Assembly (NCBI GenBank): GCA_028641055.1
Contig: CM054057.1
Coordinates: forward strand, 401,502,814 to 401,566,813
DNA: 64,000 bases
Direction: 5' to 3'
Source: Alopecurus myosuroides
Lineage: Eukaryota; Streptophyta; Magnoliopsida; Poales; Poaceae
Shown here: positions 21,802 through 31,225 of the stretch, in pieces
Numbering within the stretch: the first letter of the stretch is position 1
Layout: the number at the start of each line of letters is the position of its first letter
Made by a program: the position numbers and the translations under genes
The notes under the pieces: generated by a model
The model's input: the letters and a program-made list of their open reading frames with translations, nothing else
Databases searched by the model: none
What the model was told of the DNA's origin: nothing

Positions 21802-23135
21802 TGTTGGGAATATGCCCTAGAGGCAATCATGTATGATGTAATTCCCACTGTATTCATAAAGTTATTAAGTTGTCCTTGTTTTGAACATCTGATATATGTC
21901 ATTGAATATGTGATTCGATTGTGGAACCATATATTCACGTTGTTCATACTAATTGTCCTTGGTCGTTAAGGTTGTGCTGGACACACATCCTAGACTAATG
22001 TGAGTGTTGGCTGATGACACGGTTCCACTTGTCATGGGCATGGTGATGCCATTCCAACGTTCACGGACTTGGCTAAAGAGTTTAGCAAGTCGGACTGACC
22101 CACATTGAGATGCAACGATCAAGTCGTCATTTGCATGTCTCAATCAATGTAATCCTTAGACCTGAGGTTGTCGCACAATCCGAGTTGTGGATCACCGACT
22201 TAGGTTCTGTCAAACGTTGTTCTGTGACAAGGCAACTATAAAGGCAGAGTTCGGGTCGAATGAGAAGCAAGCTGCGTGATGTGGATAATCAAGATGGGAT
22301 TTTGCCCCTCCGAATGGAGAGATATTCTCTGGGCCCTCTCGAGTGATATGATTCAGTAAGCATGGCCATGCGCAACTCAGTTAAGTGTTAACTGTGTCGA
22401 TTGACTAAGAGTTAGTCAGATGAATCACATATCACGGATCGAGAAGAGAGTTGAGCTATTTAAGGGATGACGATAAATCGCCTATAGCTCGACAAGGTAT
22501 ATCGTGAGGCAAAAAGGACTAAGATGAATATCACATTGAAAGGTATGTCGTCATGACTCAATGGTACTTGGGAGTCGGCACGTTCTGCTAGGAGCCGCTA
22601 CCGATTGATCGATTGGGAGTTGGACTCCAATCGTGTCCAAGTCGCCATGAGCCTGCAGGGTCGCACACTTAAGAGCGGGAGCAAGTATTGGTTGGGTTGG
22701 ACCCGAACCGGAAATGGACTGAGTTAGTGAGTCGGACTCACAGAGGGAATGGGCCACAAGTGTTGTGCAGCCCATTTCCGTACGCTACATAAAGAGGGGC
22801 GCAGGTTGCCCAGCGGGCAAGGAAGTCCACTCTCCCATGCGTTGGGAACCCTAGCCCCACTCAGTCCAGCCGCCGCACCGGACCTAGCAGTCCGCCGTCG
22901 GAGCTCCTCCTCGTACGTGTGGATACCGGCAGAGGTGCTGTACGTTCAGCACTTCGACGTTCGAGGGATTGGATCGGCCGGACCGGATCGTGGGACTGCA
23001 CTGCCCCGACCCGACGCGCTACATCGATAATCCGCACCTGCGCGTCTAGTGGTAATACTCGTGGCCTTCTACCTCGGCTAGATCTTGGGAGCTTTGCGTA
23101 GGAAAAGTTTTCGTTTATCTCTACGCGCCCCTACA
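21802..23135 (+). repeat. 3' LTR of the intact Copia element
   Basis: 1334 bp, the same length as the 5' LTR with no difference noticed. It is followed by the target duplication cgggg at 23136-23140. Confidence 0.95.
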
Positions 23136-23887
23136 CGGGGGCCTCCCATGTAACACATGAGATGGCAGCGCTCCTGCAGAGGCAGCACTCGGCGCTTGAT
23201 CCAGCACACCACCGGGTCGTCGTTCTTGAGACCCAGTTTCTTCAGCTCGCCGAGTCTGTCTTCTATCTCGATGGCGATTTCGTCGATGGTGGGCTTCTCC
23301 TTCCAGTTCGACCCGAGTGGAGCACGATTCCTCCAAGCGGGCAGGTTGATTCGATCATCAACCGCACCCCCTTCCGTGGCGGGGACGTTCTTGACATAGA
23401 AGAACGTCTGCTGCCACATTCGGCAGGAATCCAGCCCCTGGATGCGGGGATGATTCGTCCCGGTCCGCTGCACCATCATGGCACAGCCCGTGTCGGTGGC
23501 GCGGCCGATGCCCGCGGCGTCCTTCTTCCCGACTGACTGCTGGCGAAGATTGAAATACCTGAGCCACGTATCAGTCGTGGGCCTGATGCCGAGGAAAGCC
23601 TCGCAGACCACCGCATGGTAGGCGAGGAAGACGACCGCGTTGGGCGGCAGATGATGCATCTGCAGCCCGAAGTGGTCGAGGAACTTGCGCAGGAAGTCGG
23701 AGGCGGGCAGTCCAAAGCCGCGCTCGAAGTGCGACATGAAGACCACCCGCTCGCCGTCCCGCGGAGCTGGCACGACCTCGTCGTCGGGTGCCCGGCACTC
23801 CACGCCGGGGGGAACCCGTCTGCTGGTCACGAGCCAGGCGAGATTGGCCTTGGTGACGGAGGAACCCGCCCAGCTAGCCTTGGCCAT
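23136..23887 (-). CDS. G1 antisense gene, exon 1 (N-terminus, gypsy-type transposase-like domain)
   Basis: The ATG at 23887 (MAKASWAGSSVTKANLAWL) is chosen because it follows a TATA box by about 150 bp and matches the start of the G2 gene. An in-frame ATG at 24163 lies upstream of that TATA box. Residues about 20-160 fit the grass 'putative gypsy-type transposase' family (Pfam PF04195 by my recollection): VECRAPDDEVVPAPRDGE, MSHFERGFGLPASDFLRKFL, FGLQMHHLPPNAVVFLAYH. The family is named from its association with retrotransposons; no transposase activity is shown and no DDE triad is visible. The exon continues at 15090-14952 after the Copia insertion, and the join (GGP then RDC) is in frame. 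The whole gene would encode about 1412 residues in eight exons. Confidence 0.87.
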
Positions 23888-24310
23888 TGTTGCGAGTGGA
23901 AGGAGTGGATGGTTCCGAATGGAGTGAGTTCGCGGCGGCGCGGAAGCTTGCGCGGCGGCGGAGGGCTCGGTGGCGAAGAAGAACAAGAGGAAGAAGAGGA
24001 AAAGTGCAGGGAAGGGGAAAAGGAAGTTACCGCGGGGGTATTTATATCTCCCTCGCGAGATTACCGTTACCACCGTGGAAGTGGGATCGACTGTGGCGTG
24101 TGGTGGGTCCTGTGGCCGGCTAGAAACGCACACAAGCGCGGGCTGCGCGCGTAACGGCCGCATTTGATCCCACCATCAGATCGTGGCCAGTAATTGCGCG
24201 TGATGGGACATGACGGCCGGTGGGCCCACAGCGTGAAAACTGGACACGTGGCGTCGTGTCCTGGGCAACCAAACGACGAGGTCGTGGATGTTTGACACGT
24301 GGGCAATGCC
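23888..24310 (-). promoter_or_regulatory. Probable promoter of the G1 antisense gene
   Basis: On the minus strand a TATA box, TATAAATA, lies at 24047-24040, about 155 bp upstream of the ATG. Two CACGTG G-boxes lie farther upstream at 24245-24250 and 24296-24301. The run from TATA to ATG is purine/pyrimidine-biased and looks like a 5' leader. G-boxes are bound by bHLH and bZIP factors in plants; here they are only sequence matches. Together they suggest that the gene is transcribed on its own, opposite to the retrotransposon RNA. Confidence 0.68.
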
Positions 24311-24550
24311 AGCATGAAGGGCTGGATGTCGCTCTGCGCTGCAGAGGCTCAGTTTGCGAATTTTCGCTAAGTCTTTTTACGCGGTTACAGAGTAGAAAGC
24401 AAGTGCTACTCGGAAGAGAGGAAACTCAAGGTACTTTCCAGATAGCTACTCGGAGGACCTACTCGGCATCTTGAGGTTCGATGGCTGAGATGCAAAGGCT
24501 GGTTTTAAGCTGGCAGAGCCTAGTGAACAAGTTCGCAAGACTCAACCAGC

Positions 24551-24562
24551 TTCGGGGACTGC
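24551..24562 (+). other. Polypurine tract of G1
   Basis: TTCGGGGACTGC directly before the LTR. The form is common before Retand-type LTRs of grasses, which start TGTCGGGG. Confidence 0.75.
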
Positions 24563-25462
24563 TGTCGGGGGGTTACCCCCGAGTAGGGTAAAGACAGGTG
24601 GTAAAGGCCGCTTACAGAAGAGAGGTTTGGTCGAGTAGCCGACTACCGGGTACTCGCTACCCGGTCGACTGCTACTCGGTCTCACCTCAAGATGGCCAGA
24701 AGGAGATATCAATCAGGTTCTACCATGTCGAGTAGAAGGTTTGGCCCGAGTACAATTGGCGGGAACCTTTGGCGGGAAACTACTCGGGCAGGAAGTCAAA
24801 GGAGCCGTTCTGACACAGGATCCCGCGTATCCTGGGTCCGTACTTGGCAGCATTCGAACTACTGTTCACGTGGGGACGGTCTGTCTAACAGTGACAGCAT
24901 GGAAGCAGGCCGTGGCAGGATAAGGGGGGCCTACTCTGTGACTAGGTACAGTGATACCAGTCTGTCCCCTAGTTTTGCCCAACGACTTTACAGAAGCAGA
25001 CAAGATCAACGACCAAAGCTGTCAGCGGGTACTCGGAGAAAGGACGGTGTGCACACTATGTCGACACTTGTCTAGATTTGGACGTATCCGGCTGGGCACC
25101 ATGTATATAAGGTGCCCCGCCGCCTCCTGCGCGAGGCATGCTCTCAGAGGTTCATTCGGAAACCCTAGAAACCCTAAGTTCTTAACCTAGCTCTACTCGG
25201 AGAGGAGAGGGAGGCTACTCGGTAGTGATACCATTTGTACTGTGGCTACTCGGAGAGACATCGTAATACATAGAGAAAGGCAGGAGTAGGGGTTTTACCT
25301 CCTCACGAGGGCCCTGAACCTGGGTATATCGTGTTGTTTGTGTTGTGTGGATCTTACCTCACGCGGCTACTCGTCGCGTGATCCCTCCCCGGACACCTCC
25401 AGCGTCCATCGTCCCCACATCTTTAGCCATCCCATGGCATCTGCCGTGACACCACCACGACA
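24563..25462 (+). repeat. 3' LTR of G1, 900 bp
   Basis: Starts TGTCGGGGGG and ends CACGACA, so the ends form the inverted pair TGTCG/CGACA. ACTCGG words are dense. The border at 25462 is supported by the old Copia integrase frame resuming directly after it; the target duplication would be attcc (25463-25467), but its partner is outside the window. Confidence 0.88.
25104..25111 (+). promoter_or_regulatory. TATA box of the G1 LTR
   Basis: TATATAAG, with a GC-rich transcribed region beginning about 30 bp downstream. It sets U3 at about 540 bp and the start of the retrotransposon RNA near 25135. Confidence 0.7.
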
Positions 25463-26290
25463 ATTCCGCTGCATATACCCTGCAATAAAACGGTGTAGAC
25501 AAAAGGAAGAACCAGACCCTCATGGATATGGCTAGGTCCATTCTGGTGGAGTATAAATCTCCTCAATATCTTTGGGCCGAAGCCATCTCTACGGCGTGTC
25601 GCTCATCAAACCGGCTCTATCTCCACAAAGTCTTAATGAGGACTCCATATGAGATCCTCACCAGCAAAGAACCAAAAATCTCCTACTTCCATGTATTCGG
25701 TTGTAAGTGTTTCTATTTGGTAAAAGGAGTTCGTTTGTCTAAATTCCAATCTAAAACTGTTGAGAGTACATTTGTTGGTTACAGTGTCGAATCCCACACT
25801 TATAGAGTCTTTGAGAAGGCCTCACGGATTGTCATTGAATCTAGTAGTGTGGTGTTCGAAGAAAATGATGGCTCCTAAGTGGCGCAATTTCATGTTTCTG
25901 ATGTAGATGTTGAAATGCCTCAAGAAGTCATATGAAGAATGGGCGTGGGATTTTTCCGCCCCATTGAGGGACACCTTGTGGCGGATCGAGAAGAATTATT
26001 CTCTATTCAAGTGGAGCCCTCGTCTACATTAGAAGAACATGCCAATGGAGCAAGTGGTGGACCAACCCAATAACAAGTTCAAGACCCTCTCCTATTGTTG
26101 ATCAAGTTGCTATGCAAGAACCAAGTTCTCCTTTCATTCAAGCTAGCCAAGATCAAGGCCAAGATCAACCTTCTACTTATCATGTTGAATCAAGCCATAA
26201 TGATGATCAAGGCCAACATACAAGTCAATAAGGGGACCCAAATGATCAATATGATCTCTCCTCGCAACAATGAGGCGATCGAAGACCATC
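25463..26290 (+). pseudogene. Old Copia pol, integrase C-terminal part (left piece)
   Basis: Fragment of a Ty1/copia integrase starting just after the catalytic Glu region (KNQTLMDMARSILVEYKSP) and running through the YLWAEA, PYEILTSKEP and FHVFGCKCF signatures to the linker before reverse transcriptase. Stops and shifts occur near 25480, 25875, 25933 and 26073. The left side is cut by the G1 insertion and the right side by the Maximus-like element, whose target duplication ccatc ends at 26290. Pol resumes at 37166, so the two pieces belong to one element. Confidence 0.85.
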
Positions 26291-26907
26291 TGAAAGCGCA
26301 TGGTTCCCCCATATGTGGTTTTCGTAATTAATGACAATCCTTATGGACTAATGTTTGCATTGAGTTATCCTTGTAGATCTTGTCCATAGGACATAATGGA
26401 GTTCATGTGTTGAACTCTATTAGCTTCCTTGATGGCCATTGTTATATGCAAGGATTTATATGAAGAATGTTCATGGTTTGAGTTGAGCTTATTGCTAGTG
26501 TGTCTTGAAGAAAAGGATTAGGTGATCTTTCATTATCATCTTCAAGACATCATCATTTGAAGTAAGAAGCAAAGATACAAGGTTGATCAAGCAAGCGATC
26601 AACACTCAAAGCTACAATTTGTACCAAGTGGGATTGTGTATCTCATGGTATGGTAAGCAATTGTAAATATAGCTTTGTGAACTAACCCATGATATGTGTG
26701 TGTGGCATTTCTATGTGTGGTTAGGTATCTTTCCATGGTCATGAACCAAAAGGAAGATTTCATATAGCCCGTGGTCTATGTCGTCGTCAAGCGGTGTTCG
26801 TCATCTAGCTTGACGTGGAAGCTCAAGTGAAGCATCTAGAAGATATCCTATGCTTGATGCTTGCCAACCTTTTGGAGATTGTGTCCTTGTGAAGATTTGC
26901 CGAGAAG

Positions 26908-26967
26908 GGTCTCTCCCATAATGGTGTATGGGGAGCTAGTCTCTCCCATAATGGTGTATGGGGGAGC
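26908..26967. repeat. 30-bp tandem duplication with hairpin potential in the LTR
   Basis: CTCTCCCATAATGGTGTATG occurs at 26911 and 26941. Inside each copy TCTCCCATA can pair with TATGGGGGA. The other LTR has the same pair near 35210-35270, so it was present before insertion. Confidence 0.8.
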
Positions 26968-27727
26968 AACGTGCAAATCTTCATCAAGCGGAACTTGTGC
27001 TAGCAAGCGCAATCAAGAAAGAAGATCCAACTTGAGAGAGTCAAGATCGTCATCATCTAACTCAAGTGGAATGCTCAAGGCAAAGGTATAATCTTGATAG
27101 ATTTTCTATTTTACCGGTCTCGTGTCTTCGGGAGACCGGGTTATAGGATAGATAGTCGTACTATCAAGAGGGGCTCTCAAGTGAGTAACGTGATCGAATT
27201 GTTGTGGAGAGCTCAAATCTTTGCATACTTTGCATATCATCTTTCTTGGTTCTTATTTGTCTTTTGTATACTTTGGGTTCTAGTGCTTGTCGTGATCTTC
27301 ATGGCAAGCCAAGGTTTATCGAAAGCGGTTTTGGTAAGAAAAACTTGTTGCGATTTCGGTGGTGAAAATATCCGGTTCAGCTTTGAGAATGTTTCCACAC
27401 CTTTTATGTGTGGTAACTTCTCCATTCCTTTTTGTTTGGATAGTCCTTGTTATTACCTTTCCAACCCATTTGGATTCACCTTATTCGGAGTTCATTCGCA
27501 AAAGTTATGTGTGTTTTCGTGTTGGAGGTTTCACCGGGTGTTCCTATTTGAGAGGTCTAAACCTTTACCCATTTGGTTTTATATTCCATTCATGGACAAT
27601 GATGTTTCTCTGCATATTCTTTTAGTTCTCGTCGTTGCGATTTCAACGAGCCCAAGAACATCGAAAACGGATTCCATATGCAAAAGTTATAGCATTTCTT
27701 GTATCGGTTTTCAGTCTCACTGTTGCA

Positions 27728-27890
27728 ATCCGGAATTGATTCCGGACCATTCCGGGATCCGGAATTTTCCGGGGCCATTCCGGCCTCAACGGGAAAATGC
27801 TTTGTTGCCATCCGGAATCGCTCCGGAATCGATTCCGGACCATTCCGGGCCATTCCGGACTCCGGAATCATTCCGGACCATTCCGGAATG
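27728..27890. repeat. Cluster of ATTCCGG/CCGGAAT palindromic words upstream of the LTR TATA box
   Basis: More than ten copies of ATTCCGG or CCGGAAT in about 160 bp, many as ATTCCGGAAT-type palindromes or head-to-head pairs. The cluster ends 38 bp before the TATA box. The same cluster is in the 3' LTR at 36029-36190. Confidence 0.88.
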
Positions 27891-28863
27891 GACGGAAAAA
27901 GTGGAAAATGGCTAGTTTTTGAGCACCTATTTAAGGGGATTTCTTCCACAAAGTCGCTAAGACTTTCCCAGCCTGTTTTCCCTCTCTCTCCCCCTCCATT
28001 GTTGACTTTGGAAAGCTTGCTCCTCTCTCAATCCCTCCAATGATTCTTGCATATCTTTGAGGGAGAAGTTAGAGGAGATCTCGATCTACATTTCCACCAA
28101 TCCATCCTCCTTCTTAGTGAGGGAAACCTAGTAGATCTTGATCTTGGAGTTCTTGGTGTTTCTGCATTGTTCTTCCTCTCTTATTCCCCCATAATAATTT
28201 GTTGCTTTGTTGGAATTTGATAGTGGAGGATTTGAGCACTTGTGCTCTTGCCATTTGCATCGGTTTGCTCTCTCCATGAGGATTCGTGGAAGTGAAAGAT
28301 TGTGAGTTTGTTACTCTTGGGTCTTTGACCCTAGACGACTTGTGGTGATTCAAGAAGAGTTGGGAGCCCCCACTTTAGTTGTGGGTGTGTGCCCCAAGTG
28401 TTTGTAAAGGATTCGATCCCCGCCTAAAAGGGGTTCAATAGTGAGAGGTGAACTAGACCTTCGTGACGGAAGTTCATCGGAGAATAGGGTGAGGCCTTAG
28501 TGGCGTTGAGTAGGCCTTCGTGGTGAGCTCACACCCCTCCAACGAGACGTACTCCCCTTGTGGGAGGAACTCGGGAATACATCATCGTCTCTGTGTGCCT
28601 CGGTTATTTCTATACCCGAGATTTTTTACTTATGCAATTTACATTGTGATAGCCTTCGCGCTTGAAGTTATATATCTTGCTATCACCTTGTTACTTGTCT
28701 TGCTTAGCATAAGTTGTTAGTGCATCTAGTTGACCCTAGAATATTTAGGTTGTATGCTTGTTAATTTAAACACCTAGTTTATTCCGCATTTAGCAAGCTT
28801 TAACCGGAAAAGTTTTAATCGCCTATTCACCCCCCCTCTAGGCGACGTCGTTGTCCGTTCAAT

Positions 28864-28875
28864 TGGTATCAGAGC
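28864..28875 (+). other. Primer binding site of the Maximus-like element
   Basis: TGGTATCAGAGC, complementary to initiator methionine tRNA, two bases after the LTR. Confidence 0.9.
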
Positions 28876-28915
28876 CTCGTCTCTCTTTATTAGGCTTTAC
28901 ATCCTAGAGAGTACG

Positions 28916-31225
28916 ATGTCGTTTAGAGAAATATAGCATGATCCCACTTTTATATTCTATGGTAGAAATTATGATGTTTGGAAAATTCGCATTCTTAATT
29001 TTCTTACGGACATGGGTCCAAAGTATGTTAAGAGAATTGTAGATATGGATTTTCCTCCTCCAAAGGATTCTCAAGATTTATCTTTAGAGGATGAGGAAAA
29101 CTCTTATCTCGATACTCTTGTATCTAATGGTCTCTTCTGTGTTTTGAGCGATGTAGTTATTGATTCAATCATGCCTTTTCGGAACGCTCATGAGCTATGG
29201 ACAAAACTTTAAGATATATATGATGTGTCCAACATTATTGAGGATGATTGTTCTCCATCCACTTCCGGCCGTGATGAGTTCACATCTTTCTCCACTCCAC
29301 CAATATGTGATTTGTCACAAGGTAATGATATGGTGAGTGGTGATAGAAATTGCATTGTGGATAGTGAATTTGCTATTGACTATACTTCATCTCTATCCCA
29401 TTGCAATGACCTATCTTTGGACTTAATATCTTCTAGCACTCAAAATTCCATACATGCTAGTGTTGATAGTCCTTGCATATCATATAATAGTCGTTTAACT
29501 AAATCTCATGATGATATGCTTCCTATGTCTTGTTTTCATAAAAACAATGCTTCCATTTCCTCTAGTACTTGTGTGGCTAACAATGTAGAGGAATCCCATA
29601 TTGTGGTGGAACAAGACATGGACCTTATTGGTGCTTCAAGTCAATCTTCATCTTCGTTATCCATTTCTCATGTGTGCCTTATGGCTAGGGATTCAAAGGT
29701 ATATCCACCTTTGGAACCCACTACATCTTGTGATGATGAGGATGAGGATATATTTTATGGTGAGCTTGAGGATGAGGTCTCTTTAATGGAGAAGGGTGAG
29801 TTGGTTCTTCTTGATCTCCCTAAAGGTAGTAAATCTATCACTCCCTTGGGTGAAATATTGGCTTTTGCTATTAATAGCTCTAAAATGATTGAAAAGAAAG
29901 GTGAAATTGAAAGAAGTGATGCCGATGAAAAGGCATCCCTCACTATGTCTCTTGAGGAAGAGCATGAGCTCCGAGTTACTCTTGAGGAGAAACTTGAATC
30001 TATTGAGGAGCTCTATAATGAACAAATAGCCTATCTCACTAAAGCACGTGACCATACTAATGCTAAATATAAAGTTCTTAAAAGTGAAAAGGTTGAATTT
30101 CTTGTTGGCAATGCTAATCTAATTGAGGAAAACTCTAGGTTGAATAATTAGCTTGCCAAATTGTCTTCTTCTATTTCTAATGATGCTTGTGCTACTAACT
30201 CCACATCTTGTGAAGCATCTATTTTGAAGGAGAATGTTGAGCTAAGGGCTCAACTTGACTTGATGACTAGCAAGTGTGGGAAATTGGAAGAAACTCATGA
30301 AAAGCTATCTAGCTCTCATGAGGATCTTCTAGCATCCCATACCAAGCTAAAGTTAGCTCTTGAGGCTATGACTACAAAGGTAACATCTTGTGAGCCTCAT
30401 GTGGGTACTAGCACAATATTTTCTAGTAATGCTATATTGACTTCTGCTCGTATTGGTAATTCATCCTCCCATAATGTTTCTACATCTTGTGATGAATTGC
30501 TTTCCTTGCCTTGTTTCTCTAACAATGAAGCATCTACTTCCTCTAGTTCTTGTGTTGATTCTAACCATGTAGAGGAAATTAAAGAGCTCACGGCCCAAGT
30601 CACTTCTTTGAAGAAAGACTTGGAAAAGAGTCATGAAGGGAGTTCCACCCTTGACAAGATGTTGAGAGTGCGAAGACTTCCCAATGACAAGAGTGGACTT
30701 GGATTCAACTCCAATATCAATAACAAGTCCAAGGTTGACAAGAAGAAGGGCCAAGAACAAGTAAAAGATACGGCGAAGATTATTTGCTTCAAGTGCAAGA
30801 TTGAAGGGCACCATGTTAGATCTTGCCCTTTGAAGAAGAAGTCTCTAAGTGAGAAGCAACTAGGGAAGCGGCCTCTTGTTCAATCTCATGCTCAACCACG
30901 ATTTGAACAACGACCACCTCCTAAGAATACTCAAGCCAATGCTCCTCAAGTTGAGGAGCCTATTAAGAAGAAAGAGAAGAGTCAATGTTGCTACCTTTGT
31001 CGTGAGAAGGGACACCTTTCTTCTTCATGCACTAATGGTACATTATCCAACCCTATCCTTGTTGATGATGTTTATTCCATTCGGAAGGATAATGTGGGCA
31101 ATGTGTTTGACAAGTTTGTTGGTACTCAAAGTGGTGTCAAAAAAAGAACCATTTGGGTTGCCAAACCTATTGTGACTAACCTCTTAGGACCCAACTTGGT
31201 TGGGGACCAACAAGCTCAAACTTGA
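28916..31225 (+). pseudogene. Gag of the Maximus-like element, broken by three in-frame stops
   Basis: One frame of 770 codons from the ATG at 28916 (MSFREI) to the stop at 31223-31225, interrupted only by TAG at 28934, TAA at 29210 and TAG at 30149, with no frame shift. Each stop could derive from a Gln codon (CAG or CAA) by a C-to-T change. The N-terminus resembles Copia Gag (FYGRNYDVWKIRI, AHELWTKL). The middle is rich in Ser and Asp/Glu with predicted coiled-coil stretches (EEEHELRVTLEEKLESIEEL). Two CCHC knuckles follow: CFKCKIEGHHVRSC near 30787 and CYLCREKGHLSSSC near 30988. Gag forms the particle and binds RNA. No protease or later domain follows. Confidence 0.85.

Larger units (their letters stand above)
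15096..23135 (+). mobile_element. Complete Copia LTR retrotransposon, Angela/Tork-like, young insertion
   Basis: 8040 bp with two 1334-bp LTRs, PBS, one intact gag-pol frame and a polypurine tract. The 5-bp target duplication is cgggg at 15091-15095 and 23136-23140. I noticed no differences between the LTRs when reading them side by side, so the insertion is very recent. The LTR start TGTTGGGAATATGCCCTAGA closely resembles the BARE-1/Angela/WIS group of Triticeae, but the Gag start differs from BARE-1 as I know it, so it may be a sister family. It interrupts exon 1 of the G1 antisense gene in frame. Confidence 0.96.
1..25462 (+). mobile_element. Ty3/gypsy LTR retrotransposon, Tat/Retand type (G1), 3' part, with nested insertions
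   Basis: The left end lies outside the window. In plus-strand order the element shows the integrase end of pol, a spacer, a gene on the opposite strand, a polypurine tract and a 3' LTR. A CACTA element (2449-11386) and a Copia element (15096-23135) are inserted in it; both are flanked by target duplications and both can be subtracted cleanly. The integrase type, the antisense gene with a gypsy-type transposase-like N-terminus, and LTR ends TGTCG...CGACA point to the Tat/Retand group, whose members are known to carry extra frames, some antisense, between pol and the 3' LTR. G1 itself sits in an older Copia integrase that continues at 25463. The exact family name is not decided. Confidence 0.88.
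26291..28861 (+). repeat. 5' LTR of the Maximus-like element
   Basis: TGAAAGCGCATGG to GTCCGTTCA, 2571 bp. TATA box TATTTAA at 27929-27935. A CCGG-rich inverted-repeat cluster (27728-27890) sits just upstream of it, and a 30-bp tandem duplication lies at 26908-26967. The end AATCGCCTATTCACCCCCCC just before the PBS is common in this group. Confidence 0.93.

Noticed and set aside
24161..24163. An upstream in-frame start for the G1 antisense gene at 24163
   Set aside because: It lies upstream of the TATA box at 24047-24040 and the residues that follow look like untranslated leader; the start at 23887 matches the G2 gene start.
26911..26965. A CRISPR-like or regulatory direct repeat array
   Set aside because: Only two copies without spacers, in a plant LTR; a simple tandem duplication explains it.
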